Below, in pieces: positions 33,312-42,047 of a stretch of DNA of 64,000 nt. This DNA is from CAZEBW01 sp964510205 (GTDB lineage: Bacteria; Chloroflexota; Anaerolineae; VGOG01): the NCBI GenBank assembly GCA_964510205.1, contig CAZEBW010000001.1, forward strand, positions 89,034-153,033, written 5' to 3'. The notes beneath the pieces are model-generated. The model worked only from the letters and a program-made list of their open reading frames with translations, was not told the origin of the DNA and did no database searches. The translations under genes and the position numbers were made by a program. Numbering within the stretch: the first letter of the stretch is position 1; each line of letters begins with the position of its first letter.

Positions 33312-34529
33312 TCAGCCTGGCAAGAAAGACCTGAGCCAATGGACAATGCGCTGCCAAAGGCTAATCGGTATCTCAGTGGGAACTTCACGGGGCTCTTCGC
33401 GCAATCCCCACAGCAGCAAGCCAACGCCGGTGGCGTAGGCCGGACTCGTGAGCGCGTCCACCAAGCCCTGCAAGTCACGAGGGGGGCCAATCCGCGTCGG
33501 CAACTGCAATATATCACGGCCTAGCTCCCTCATCCCGCCCAACTCCGCCGAGCCTCCGCAGAGGACCGCGCCGGCCGGCAGCAGCCCATCGTAACCGGAG
33601 CGCTTCACCTCTTGCAGCATGAGATTGAAGATCTCCGTCGCCCTGGCCTCAAGGATCTCGGCCAGAAACTGTCGAGGAACAGGCTGCCAGGAGTCCTCAC
33701 CAAAGACGGCCACGTCAATGGTCTCGCCAGGGGTGACGCCGTCGGAACGGGCGTAGCCATATTTCTCTTTGATCTCCTTGGCCGTAGTAAACGGAGCGCG
33801 AAGCCCGACGGCCACATCATTGGTCAGATGATTGCCTCCCACGCCCATCACCGCAGTGTGCCAGATGCTCCCCTCGATGAAGATGGCCATGTCCGTGGTA
33901 CCTCCACCGATGTCGGCCAGGACGACGCCCATCTCCCGCTCATTGCTGGTCAGAACCGCCTCCCCCGAAGCCAAAGGAGCCAGCACGAGGTCGTCTATCT
34001 CGATGCCCACCCGGTTGACACACTTCACCAGGTTGTGGATGGAGGTTGCCGCCCCGGTGATGATGTGGGCCTCCACCTCCAGGCGGAAACCATGCATCCC
34101 CAGCGGATCGCGTACACCGTCCTGCCCGTCTACGACATAGCCACGGGGGACGATGTGGATCACCTCGCGATTGTAGGGAATGGCAATGGCCAGGGCCGCA
34201 TCCAGAGCGCGGTTCACGTCGCTCTGAGTGATGCTGTGCCCCCTAGAGACAGCCACTACGCCCCGGCTGTTGAAAGAAGAGATGTGAGCGCCGGCCACGC
34301 CAACATGAGCACGTTCTATCGCATGGCCGGAGATGCGCTGCGCCTTCTCCACGGAGGCGGCGATGGCTTCGGTCGTCTCGTTCACGTTGACCACCACGCC
34401 TTTGCGCAATCCCTTCGAGGGAACCACCCCCACGCCCACGATGCGCAAAGTGCCCCCTCCATCCATCTTTCCAACCAAGGTGCAGACCTTCGTGGTACCG
34501 ACGTCAATGCTTACAATCGTCCTCTCCAA
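33312..34529 (-). CDS. ftsA: Cell division protein FtsA
   Basis: 405 residues; TTG start with GAGG eight bases ahead. Actin-like ATPase: phosphate-1 SIDVGTTKVCTLVG near residue 7, SHS2-like insert about 85-165, phosphate-2 VVLADIGGGTTDMAIF near 205, adenosine motif CGGSAELGGM near 335. The C-terminal IVHWLRSFLPG helix is amphipathic and would anchor it to the membrane. FtsA tethers FtsZ. Normal position just before ftsZ. Confidence 0.96.
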   Translation of the reverse strand: MERTIVSIDVGTTKVCTLVGKMDGGGTLRIVGVGVVPSKGLRKGVVVNVNETTEAIAASVEKAQRISGHAIERAHVGVAGAHISSFNSRGVVAVSRGHSITQSDVNRALDAALAIAIPYNREVIHIVPRGYVVDGQDGVRDPLGMHGFRLEVEAHIITGAATSIHNLVKCVNRVGIEIDDLVLAPLASGEAVLTSNEREMGVVLADIGGGTTDMAIFIEGSIWHTAVMGVGGNHLTNDVAVGLRAPFTTAKEIKEKYGYARSDGVTPGETIDVAVFGEDSWQPVPRQFLAEILEARATEIFNLMLQEVKRSGYDGLLPAGAVLCGGSAELGGMRELGRDILQLPTRIGPPRDLQGLVDALTSPAYATGVGLLLWGLREEPREVPTEIPISLWQRIVHWLRSFLPG

Positions 34530-34571
34530 GGTAAACCTCGCTTTACTCCGAACAAGTTCGGGACTCCGAAT

Positions 34572-34895
34572 TTAGAGAAAATGGCGGCGAATGATGGCCA
34601 AGTTATTAAAGAGGCGCACGCCAAAGGCTACGATAGCCGCATAGTAGATCTCAACGCCCAAACGGTCGCCCACAAAAGTCAGAAGTCCTGCCAAGAGCGT
34701 ATTGACACAGAAGCCGCTGATGAAAATCTTGTTATCGTACTGGTCCTCCAGGTGGGCCCGCGCCGCCCCCAACATTGAATCCGAAGCGGCCAGGATCGCC
34801 ATAGCAGTGTAGCGCGAGTACTGCACGGGTATGGTGATGGAAAAAAGGTAGCTGATGATGATGCCAACCAATAAGCCAACGATGGGTAACCACAT
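34572..34895 (-). CDS. sbp: Small basic membrane protein (DUF1290, Sbp)
   Basis: 107 residues from the ATG at 34895 (AGGCGG ahead); the upstream extension overlaps ftsQ and is Arg-rich noise. Three membrane segments: WLPIVGLLVGIIISYLF, AILAASDSMLGA and the FISGFCVNTLLAGLL to IVAFGVRLFNNL stretch. The family is found next to ftsA in Firmicutes and Chloroflexota dcw clusters; function not established. The position between ftsQ and ftsA is as in Bacillus. Confidence 0.85.
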   Translation of the reverse strand: MWLPIVGLLVGIIISYLFSITIPVQYSRYTAMAILAASDSMLGAARAHLEDQYDNKIFISGFCVNTLLAGLLTFVGDRLGVEIYYAAIVAFGVRLFNNLAIIRRHFL

Positions 34896-34905
34896 AGCAG
34901 TCCGC

Positions 34906-35709
34906 CTACTTGTAGCTCGGGCTCTCTTTGAAACGCAGGTCCACGTACTGCGGCTGAATGCCGCGAAACGCAAAATCCTGGAGCAAGGCATCCAGAATCG
35001 CCATTTTCTCGGCGGTGTCGCCAGCGCCGAGGTAGACGGGATAGTTCTCCTGGTGAAAGATCAAACCCTGGTGCTCGGAATACTCCAGGACCGTTATTTC
35101 GGGAAAGAGTCGTCGCAGCTCCAACGCCGACCTGACGGCTCGATAATCAACGTGATCGCCGACCTCGAGAGGGCCCGGCGTTTGGTCTTGGATCACGAGC
35201 ATCGTCTCCAAATCGCCCTGCAGCGGGAGAATATGGCCGCGATCGTCAACCCCGTAGCGCGCTTCGCCCCGCTGCCAGATGATTTGCACCTGATGCTCCA
35301 CCACCTCAATCGTCACCCGGTTGGGCAGCCGGCAGGCGACCGTGGCCTCTTTGATGCCCGGCAAGTTGGAGATAGCAGCCTCTACTCGTTCGGAGTGGAT
35401 CCAAAACATGCTCAGCTCGTGCAAGTCACTGGCCTCGTAGATTTCATCCTGGCCAATGAACTGGTTTCCCCGCACTTCGGCCTCGTAGACATAGAAGCGG
35501 TCGGTGGTGAAGAACTGGCTGGCTAAGAACACCAAGGCCGCCAGCAAGAGCAAGCTCAGCACCGATCCCCGCTCGATCTGCCAGAGACCAACCAGGGGCC
35601 GCGGCGCCATCCTCACGCTTGGCTTAGCAATCTGATAGGCGTGGTTGCGCTTGCCTCCGGAACGCCTCTTCTTCTTTCTGGATTTTCGCTTCGATGATCT
35701 GCGGGCCAT
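34906..35709 (-). CDS. ftsQ: Cell division protein FtsQ/DivIB
   Basis: 267 residues. Strongly basic cytosolic tail (first 30 residues), one membrane segment (about 50-68), then a POTRA domain (YVYEAEVRGNQFIGQDEIYE, about 72-142) and a FtsQ C-terminal domain (EVVEHQVQIIWQRGEARYGVD). It links the FtsL/FtsB and FtsW/FtsI complexes at the septum. ATG after GAGGATCGCC. Length is normal. Stop lies ten bases before the DUF1290 start. Confidence 0.9.
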   Translation of the reverse strand: MARRSSKRKSRKKKRRSGGKRNHAYQIAKPSVRMAPRPLVGLWQIERGSVLSLLLLAALVFLASQFFTTDRFYVYEAEVRGNQFIGQDEIYEASDLHELSMFWIHSERVEAAISNLPGIKEATVACRLPNRVTIEVVEHQVQIIWQRGEARYGVDDRGHILPLQGDLETMLVIQDQTPGPLEVGDHVDYRAVRSALELRRLFPEITVLEYSEHQGLIFHQENYPVYLGAGDTAEKMAILDALLQDFAFRGIQPQYVDLRFKESPSYK

Positions 35710-35726
35710 GGCGATCCTCTGGGGAA

Positions 35727-36869
35727 TTACTCGATCTCCTGCGGGCTGTAGGATGTCTCTGATCGGCTCTTGTCGGCGTACCTCTCCAGGGCCAGCTCGA
35801 TCAAGCGGTCAATAAGCTCTGAATAAGAAATGCCGCTGGCCTCCCACAGCTTGGGATACATGCTGATGGGCGTGAAGCCGGGGATGGTGTTCAACTCGCC
35901 CAGGTAGAGCTCGCCCGTATCCTTATCCAAAAAGAAATCAACCCGCGCCATTCCCGAACAGTCCACGGCCAGGAAAGCCACCACGGCCAGCTCTTGTATC
36001 CGTCGAGTCAACTCCGCTGGAAGGTCGGCGGGGATGATCAACTCCGATCGGTCATCTATGTATTTGGCGACGTAGTCGTAAAACTCGCGGCAGGGAATGA
36101 TCTCCCCCGGCAGTGAGGCGATGGGCTCGTCGTTCCCCAAGACGCTGACCTCGATCTCTCGCGCGTTCACTGCTCGCTCGGCCAGCAACCGGCGGTCGTA
36201 GCGAGCCGCCAGATGCAGGGCCGGCGCCAGCTCGCTGCGCTGGTGGACCTTGGAGATGCCCACGCTGGAGCCCAGGTTGGCCGGCTTGACGAAACAGGGA
36301 TAGCCCAGCTCCTCCTCAATGAGTTCCATCACCGCCTCAGGGTCTCGCTCCCAATCCCTGCGCTTGAAGGCCACGTGATCCACCACCGGCAGCCCGTAGC
36401 TCTTGAATACGGCCTTCATAGCGATCTTGTCCATCCCCAGAGCCGAGCCCAGCACCCCCGCTCCGACGTACGGCAGGTCGGCCAGTTCCAGCAGGCCCTG
36501 CACCGTGCCGTCCTCGCCACAGGGACCGTGCAAGACGGGGAAGACGACGTCAACTTGAGGAAAACCGGTCTCGTGAGTGCCTGGCACCAGCTCGCGCCTA
36601 TGCCGCTTCGCTAAAGCCAGCTCCCGCGTCTCAGGTTCTGCTGGCCCTGACTCAGCAATCTGACCAGCCGCGCTAGGCCCTCCTGACTGCAGCAACTCCA
36701 TCGGCTCACCGCCGGTCAGCCAGCGACCGTCTTTGGTGATGCCGACGGGAATCACCTCGTACCTCTCTTCATCCATGGCCTTCATGATGCCCTGGGCGGA
36801 GACCAACGAGACCTCGTGCTCGCCAGACTGCCCGCCGAAGAGGACCGCCACCCTGAGTTTTTCAGCCAT
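35727..36869 (-). CDS. ddl: D-alanine--D-alanine ligase
   Basis: 380 residues, ATP-grasp enzyme. FGGQSGEHEVSLVSA at the front, HGPCGEDGTVQGLLELADLP near 115, PYVGAGVLGSALGMDK, and the metal-binding MARVDFFLD and GELNTIPGF near 310. It makes the D-Ala-D-Ala dipeptide for MurF. An acidic insert near residues 65-90 is longer than in Escherichia coli DdlB. ATG follows GATAGGAGAG. Between murB and ftsQ, a common dcw position. Confidence 0.96.
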   Translation of the reverse strand: MAEKLRVAVLFGGQSGEHEVSLVSAQGIMKAMDEERYEVIPVGITKDGRWLTGGEPMELLQSGGPSAAGQIAESGPAEPETRELALAKRHRRELVPGTHETGFPQVDVVFPVLHGPCGEDGTVQGLLELADLPYVGAGVLGSALGMDKIAMKAVFKSYGLPVVDHVAFKRRDWERDPEAVMELIEEELGYPCFVKPANLGSSVGISKVHQRSELAPALHLAARYDRRLLAERAVNAREIEVSVLGNDEPIASLPGEIIPCREFYDYVAKYIDDRSELIIPADLPAELTRRIQELAVVAFLAVDCSGMARVDFFLDKDTGELYLGELNTIPGFTPISMYPKLWEASGISYSELIDRLIELALERYADKSRSETSYSPQEIE

Positions 36870-36889
36870 TCCACTCTCCTATCTTTTGC

Positions 36890-36928
36890 TCGGCCTGGAT
36901 CGCCAGATCCGGGCTTTTCGACGGCCCG
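36890..36928. repeat. REP-like palindrome between ddl and murB
   Basis: CTGGATCGCCAGATCCGGG at about 36896 followed by GGCCCGGGGACGGGCC near 36922. Same GGATCGCCAGATCC core as in 6345-6366 and, inverted, 27887-27900. Confidence 0.55.
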
Positions 36929-36945
36929 GGGACGGGCCTCGGAGC

Positions 36946-37893
36946 TTATGCCAGCCACTCTCCTACTAACTCGATCTCCAGTTCCAAATCAATGTCGAAT
37001 TGCTCCCGAACCTGCTCTTGAGCCAGGTCAATCAGGGCCTTGACGTCAACCGCCTTGGCCTGCCCCAGATTGACGATGAAATTGGCGTGTTTGGGCGAGA
37101 TCTGCGCGTCGCCGATGCGCGTCCCCTTGAGGCCGGCCTGTTCGATAAGGAATCCCGCTGGATACTGCCTCGTCCTTTTGAAGACGCTGCCGACGCTGGG
37201 CTCGGTGGGTTGCTTTGCCTCTCGACGCCGCGTGTACTCGGCCATCTTCTCCAAGAGGGCCTGGGGCGGTTCTCGATGCAATCGGAACTCCGCCGACGTG
37301 ATGACCTCTTCGCCAAAGCCCTCGTCCTTCGCCGCCTGCCCTTTGAACCTGCTCGTCCTGTAGCCAAAGCCCAACTCCGTGGCGGACAACTCGCGCACCT
37401 TGCCGTCGGGCGCCAGCACGGTGGCCTTCTGCGTCACGTCGCCGATGTAGCCGTCATAGGCGCCGGCGTTGCCCACGATGGCCCCTCCCACAGAGCCGGG
37501 GATGCCCACCGCCCACTCCAACCCCGCCAGGCCCCGCCGCGCGCTCTCACGGGCCAGGTCCCACAGCATTGCCCCACTCTCGGCGTACAAGACGGCCTCC
37601 GGCCCATGAGCATTTTCGAACCTTGTCTCCTGTCCCAAATTCTCTATCACCAAGCCGCGGATGCCCTTGTCCGCCACCAAGATGTTGGTGCCCCGACCGA
37701 TGATCAGGTAGGGTATGCCCCGCTCTCGCGCCCGCGTGACCAACTCGACCAATTCCTGCGCGCTCGCGGCCACTGCGTAGAAATCCGCCGGGCCGCCGAT
37801 GCGAAAGGAGGTGTGGAGCGACATGGGCTCATTCCGGCGCACGCCGCCACCCAACGCCCTCGCGATCTCCCTACTAGGTAGTTCTCCCTTCAC
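36946..37893 (-). CDS. murB: UDP-N-acetylenolpyruvoylglucosamine reductase
   Basis: 315 residues from a GTG at 37893. FAD-binding segment YLIIGRGTNILVADKG near 60, GAIVGNAGAYDG near 134, and VGSVFKRT with the catalytic Ser near 228; the QAGLKGTRIGDAQIS segment near 250 and the C-terminal Glu region are present. It reduces UDP-GlcNAc-enolpyruvate to UDP-MurNAc with NADPH, the committed step of peptidoglycan synthesis. The lack of the long Tyr loop fits type II MurB. Confidence 0.95.
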   Translation of the reverse strand: MKGELPSREIARALGGGVRRNEPMSLHTSFRIGGPADFYAVAASAQELVELVTRARERGIPYLIIGRGTNILVADKGIRGLVIENLGQETRFENAHGPEAVLYAESGAMLWDLARESARRGLAGLEWAVGIPGSVGGAIVGNAGAYDGYIGDVTQKATVLAPDGKVRELSATELGFGYRTSRFKGQAAKDEGFGEEVITSAEFRLHREPPQALLEKMAEYTRRREAKQPTEPSVGSVFKRTRQYPAGFLIEQAGLKGTRIGDAQISPKHANFIVNLGQAKAVDVKALIDLAQEQVREQFDIDLELEIELVGEWLA

Positions 37894-37943
37894 AGGCCAT
37901 CACCCCCATCCGGCTGGCAGCCAGTACCCTTCACTGACCTTCC

Positions 37944-39377
37944 CTACCACCATACCAATTCCCCTTCGACCCGCTCCTCCCTGAAAGCGAAAAACAGTCC
38001 CACCACCAAGCCGAGGGCGCCAGCCAAGCCCAGATTCCACAGCTTGTTGGGTTGGACGGGCTTCTTCGGTTCCATGGCCAAGGCGATCACCTTCGGCTCT
38101 GCAGTGAACTCGTCCCTCTGCATCTTGTCCGCCAGAGCCATGTATGCCTCTTCCGCTTCCACCCTAGCCACGATGCGTCTCTCCAGCTCGGGCCGTTTCT
38201 CCGCCAAGAGCTTCTCCCGCTCAGAGATAGCGGCGGATAACGCCTCGACCTTGGTCGCAAGCTCCCCCTCCTCAGCTTGGAGCGCCGCAATCGCGGCATC
38301 CAGCGTCTCCACCGCCTTCACAGAGAGTTGATCCATGCTGGTGGCAATGAGAGCCTGCCTTCCCTCCAAGATGGCGATGATCGTGTCTAGGATCGCTATC
38401 TGCTGGCTCTGATCAATGTCCTCGGTGGGCAGCGAAAGGGCCTCGACGTTCACCCCCATGGCGGATTCGCTTGACCCGCTCTCCAAGAAGCCGCTGACCA
38501 GAGAGGACATCAGTTCGGGGGAACCGATACTGCCTCCCTGCTCGACGGCGTCTCTCAGGCTGTTGGCCTCTTCAAGCGCCGCCTCTAGGTCCTCCAGGGT
38601 CGTTGCGTATCGTTCTATGATTTGCTGGTCAACTTGCTGCTCCATGAGCAGGGCTTGAACCTGGAATATGCCTTCCTCGGATCTCTTCGAGACTTTCTGC
38701 AGAAGATTAACCACGAAAAGGGAAATCGCCTTAGCAGAGGCGCCCGTATCGCCCCCCCTTATGGTCTTTCTGAAGGTCTTCGCCTCTTCAATGCTCTGCG
38801 TGAGGTTGTCTTGCCTGAGCTGATAGGTGTTCAACTGCTCCTTGTCGGCTTTTAGATCCTCCTCAGCAGTGCCAAATCCAAAGATGCCGAATCCATATTC
38901 GTCTTCGAAGGCCTTCAGCGCCTTATTGGCCGCTTCCAGATTCTGTTCAGCCGCTTCCAGACGCTGCCCCTCACTTAACTGGGCCTTTGCTATCTGTTCC
39001 GCCGAGAAATTGGCCCACGTGTTGGCGATGGCCGCCGCTTTCTTCGCCGTATCCGAACGCGCCGTGATACGGATCATGTTCGGCCCCTCAGCGACCTCCA
39101 CTGCATGGATCAGATTCTCAGGTATCTGTCCGCCGGAAAAAACGGGGTTCCTGTTGCTGAGAGAGGCGACCACTTGTGTTTCGACCTCATTGTTCTTGAC
39201 TAGAGAGGCAACGGGCATCGAGGTTCTCAACTCAGGCACAGATAGGATAGCGGTGGCCTCATAAGTAGCAGGGATGAAAAGATTGACGACAGCCGCCACA
39301 GCCACTGCCAACGTGGTGAGCACCAAAATCAATCCCAAATGCCTGGCGATGGCATCAAGATAATCATTTATGTCCAT
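37944..39377 (-). CDS. Wzz/chain-length-determinant-like coiled-coil membrane protein
   Basis: 477 residues. A membrane segment at about 15-37 (LGLILVLTTLAVAVAAVVNLF) follows a short MDINDYLDAIARH cytosolic start, as in Wzz/GumC polysaccharide co-polymerases; a second is near the C-terminus (LWNLGLAGALGLVVGLFFAF). Between them is a Wzz domain (YEATAILSVPEL) and a long coiled coil (about 130-420). No tyrosine kinase domain. ATG after AGGAGGAGAC. Its place between murC and murB is unusual; it might control length of a cell-surface glycan, which is inference. Confidence 0.8.
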   Translation of the reverse strand: MDINDYLDAIARHLGLILVLTTLAVAVAAVVNLFIPATYEATAILSVPELRTSMPVASLVKNNEVETQVVASLSNRNPVFSGGQIPENLIHAVEVAEGPNMIRITARSDTAKKAAAIANTWANFSAEQIAKAQLSEGQRLEAAEQNLEAANKALKAFEDEYGFGIFGFGTAEEDLKADKEQLNTYQLRQDNLTQSIEEAKTFRKTIRGGDTGASAKAISLFVVNLLQKVSKRSEEGIFQVQALLMEQQVDQQIIERYATTLEDLEAALEEANSLRDAVEQGGSIGSPELMSSLVSGFLESGSSESAMGVNVEALSLPTEDIDQSQQIAILDTIIAILEGRQALIATSMDQLSVKAVETLDAAIAALQAEEGELATKVEALSAAISEREKLLAEKRPELERRIVARVEAEEAYMALADKMQRDEFTAEPKVIALAMEPKKPVQPNKLWNLGLAGALGLVVGLFFAFREERVEGELVWW

Positions 39378-39401
39378 CTTGTCTCCTCCTGACCGCGTCC
39401 G

Positions 39402-40817
39402 TCAGCGAGTGTCGCTCCGTTTGCACTCTGATGTAAAGCTCTTAGCTAAGACTTCCTCCCCCACTTTGTACCCATCCCCCGCTCCCAAGGTGAGGAGCAC
39501 ATCGCCGGGCTTTAGATGATCGAGCAAATGGCCAGCGGCCTCGTCTAGGCCAGGGATGTAGCGAGCGTCGGGATGCCTCATGCGAGCCACGATGTCGGCC
39601 GCGCTCAGCCCCAGATCATCGTCCTCGCGGGCAGCGTAGATGTCGGTCACGACCACGTGGTCGGCGTCGGCGAAGCTGGCGGCAAATTCGTCCAGCAAGG
39701 CCCTGGTGCGGCTGTAGGTGTGCGGCTGGAAGACGGCCCAAATGGCGCGCCCTGGATAGCGCCCCCGCGCCGCCCGCAAGGTCGTCCGTATCTGGGTGGG
39801 ATGGTGGGCATAATCGTCAATGACCACCACGCCGTCGCGAGCCTTTCCGCCCGCTTCGCCCTTGACCTCGAAGCGCCGCTGCACCCCACGATAACTTCTC
39901 AGCGACTCTCCTACGTCTGCCATATCCAGGCCCAGCCGATGGGCGACGGCCAGCACCGCCAGGGAATTCTGCACATTGTGCAGGCCGGGGATGCGCAAAG
40001 TGAACTCTCCCACAGACTTCCCCTCGTGCAGGGCCACGAAATCGCTGCCGCCCAGTTCATTAGGCCGGACATCGACCGCCCGCCAATCCACCCACTCGCC
40101 CAACCCGTAGGTAACAAGCTCAGCTTCCAGCTTCCAGCTTCCAGCTTCCAGCACCTCCCTCACCCTCTCCTCGTCCCCGCAGCCGATGATGCAGCCATCG
40201 GCAGGCACCCGGCCCAGGAACTCGCGGAAAGCCCCCAACAAGTCATCCATCTGCGGATAGCAATCGGGATGGTCCATCTCGATGTTGGTCACCACAGCGA
40301 TCCTGGGCCGGAGCCCCAGAAAAGCACGGTCATACTCGTCGGCCTCGACGACGAAATGCTCACCCCGGCCGGCTCTGGCGTTCGTGCCCAGGTTTTGCAG
40401 GATGCCGCCGACGATGAAAGTCGGGTCCAGGCCAGCCTCGGTCAGGACGAGGGCGATCATGGCCGTGATGGTGGTCTTTCCATGAGAGCCGGCCACGGCG
40501 ATGCCGAAGCGCCCCGCCATCATGCGCCCCAACATCCAGTCCCGCTTGACGACGGGGATGCCCCTGGCGCGGGCGGCTGCGGCCTCGGGATTGTCGTCCG
40601 GTATGGCCGAGGAGACGAGCACCACATCGGCCTGGCCCACGTTCTCCGCTCGGTGGCCCTGATGGACGGCGGCGCCCTGGGCGGCCAGGGCGTCGGTGAT
40701 GGGCGAGAGCCTCACATCGGAGCCCGAAACCCGGTGTCCCTCTTCCAGCAGCACCTTGGCGATAGCCGAGAGGCCGATGCCGCCGATACCGACTAGGTGA
40801 AAATGAGCGTTCTCCAT
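39402..40817 (-). CDS. murC: UDP-N-acetylmuramate--L-alanine ligase
   Basis: 471 residues. Rossmann GIGGIGLSAIAKVLLEEGH at the front, P-loop VAGSHGKTTITAM near 107, central EADEYDRAF, and the C-terminal VVIDDYAHHPTQIRTTL near 325. It adds L-Ala to UDP-MurNAc. Residues about 222-232 (LEAGSWKLEAEL) are encoded by 4.4 in-frame copies of a GGAAGCT heptamer (40122-40152), an expansion in a loop of the central domain. Between the CvpA-like pair and the Wzz-like gene. Confidence 0.96.
   Translation of the reverse strand: MENAHFHLVGIGGIGLSAIAKVLLEEGHRVSGSDVRLSPITDALAAQGAAVHQGHRAENVGQADVVLVSSAIPDDNPEAAAARARGIPVVKRDWMLGRMMAGRFGIAVAGSHGKTTITAMIALVLTEAGLDPTFIVGGILQNLGTNARAGRGEHFVVEADEYDRAFLGLRPRIAVVTNIEMDHPDCYPQMDDLLGAFREFLGRVPADGCIIGCGDEERVREVLEAGSWKLEAELVTYGLGEWVDWRAVDVRPNELGGSDFVALHEGKSVGEFTLRIPGLHNVQNSLAVLAVAHRLGLDMADVGESLRSYRGVQRRFEVKGEAGGKARDGVVVIDDYAHHPTQIRTTLRAARGRYPGRAIWAVFQPHTYSRTRALLDEFAASFADADHVVVTDIYAAREDDDLGLSAADIVARMRHPDARYIPGLDEAAGHLLDHLKPGDVLLTLGAGDGYKVGEEVLAKSFTSECKRSDTR
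40122..40152 (-). repeat. Heptamer array inside murC
   Basis: Four perfect copies plus a part of GGAAGCT on the coding strand. Frame is kept. Confidence 0.9.
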
Positions 40818-40827
40818 AATCCACCAG

Positions 40828-41406
40828 CTACCTGATAACCCGCATGACGATCAGAAAGAAGATGAAGGAGATGAGAATCGGTTCCAGCAGGTTGGAAGGT
40901 ATCCAATTGAAAAAGAGCAAATCAAGTAAGGACTCCGCCAACGGGCTTAGGGGGCCTTCGTAAAGGCCCAGCAGCCGGGTGGGATAGTCATACTTGTCTA
41001 GATAGTACCAAATGGTGCCTGCAATCAGGTATCCATTTAGCAAACCTATCATCAGGTTGAAGAGAACGCCTGCCGTCCCTTTAGGGGGAGAACCCCCGAA
41101 GGTCAGGGTCTCCCCGTGGTAGGAGATGAAGACCATGAAGACCATGATGAGGATGTACATCGTACACCTGACCAAGGCATTTCTGGGGTCGTCGGCATCG
41201 AAAGCGGCGAAAGCACCCGGCGAGACCTCAACGGCCCGGGCCAGCGCCCTATCCGTGACCCCGCGCTTCTCTAACCATTGGGAGATCATGTAGACGGCCA
41301 ATAGGACAGCAGTCGTGACCCCCAGTTCCTTCAGAAAGCCTCGGATCAGGCCAACAGTCCCAAACAGGAGGAACACGGCGATCCAGAATACTTCTATCGG
41401 CTCCAA
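40828..41406 (-). CDS. CvpA-like membrane protein 1
   Basis: 192 residues; TTG start after AGGAGG. Four hydrophobic segments: FWIAVFLLFGTVGLIRGFL then VTTAVLLAVYMIS, YILIMVFMVFISY, GVLFNLMIGLLNGYLIAGTI and ILISFIFFLIVMRVI. The opening and the central GLLNG turn resemble the colicin V production (CvpA) family. Function unknown. It is the second of two adjacent, weakly similar genes between murG and murC, so it likely has a cell-envelope role. Confidence 0.6.
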   Translation of the reverse strand: MEPIEVFWIAVFLLFGTVGLIRGFLKELGVTTAVLLAVYMISQWLEKRGVTDRALARAVEVSPGAFAAFDADDPRNALVRCTMYILIMVFMVFISYHGETLTFGGSPPKGTAGVLFNLMIGLLNGYLIAGTIWYYLDKYDYPTRLLGLYEGPLSPLAESLLDLLFFNWIPSNLLEPILISFIFFLIVMRVIR

Positions 41407-41419
41407 CGGTACAAACCTC

Positions 41420-42037
41420 CTACTTCTTCAGGGATGCGCTCCGCAAACCAAAGGCAATCAGTACGGCCATGAAACCCACGGCGACCAGGGCCAAGTTCTG
41501 GCTTAGAAACGTGGTCACGTCCCCCGTGGGCAGCCTGACGACCGTCTCCCTTTTGGGAAAGAGCTGGGGGATCACGAAGTAGGAGATCAAGAAACCCTCC
41601 ATGAGCCCCGTCGCCAGTCCCAGGATCCTCGACAGGAGAGGCAGCTTGGAATAGATGGCCAGAGGTCCGAACGTATCGGTGTTGGATGAGATGATCCTAT
41701 TGCCCACGATATAGGCCAAGAAGACCAACGAGATAAAGACCAGCAGCCTGAAGAACAGCTTGTCGCTATCGGATTGGATCAGAGGAGGAAGATTGGCCAC
41801 CCCAGGCCAGATCGTGGTAGGGTCTTCGGCGGCTAGCCCCCCCTTAACAGCGAAAAGAAACAGCTTATGAAACTTGTTCGTCCAATTGACGAGGAAATCT
41901 TCTCCCCACCTGAGGAACGCATAAGCGATGATGATGCCCAACGCGGTGATGATCTCTCGCGCCACCCCGCGCAGGAAACCCATCAGGCCAAATAGAATGC
42001 CGCCTGCGATCAAAACTTGCAGATAGGTCAAAGCCAT
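41420..42037 (-). CDS. CvpA-like membrane protein 2
   Basis: 205 residues from the ATG at 42037 (a GTG one codon earlier is possible). Segments: VLIAGGILFGLMGFLRGVAREI, LLVFISLVFLAYIVGN, ILGLATGLMEGFLISYFV and ALVAVGFMAVLIAFGL. Same topology as the next gene downstream, so the two probably arose by duplication or form a pair. CvpA similarity is by overall layout only. Confidence 0.6.
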   Translation of the reverse strand: MALTYLQVLIAGGILFGLMGFLRGVAREIITALGIIIAYAFLRWGEDFLVNWTNKFHKLFLFAVKGGLAAEDPTTIWPGVANLPPLIQSDSDKLFFRLLVFISLVFLAYIVGNRIISSNTDTFGPLAIYSKLPLLSRILGLATGLMEGFLISYFVIPQLFPKRETVVRLPTGDVTTFLSQNLALVAVGFMAVLIAFGLRSASLKK

Positions 42038-42047
42038 CACGGAACCT

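Noticed and set aside
39573..40796. Long plus-strand frame of 407 codons
   Set aside because: Antisense to murC; His/Gly/Gln-rich composition typical of a shadow frame.
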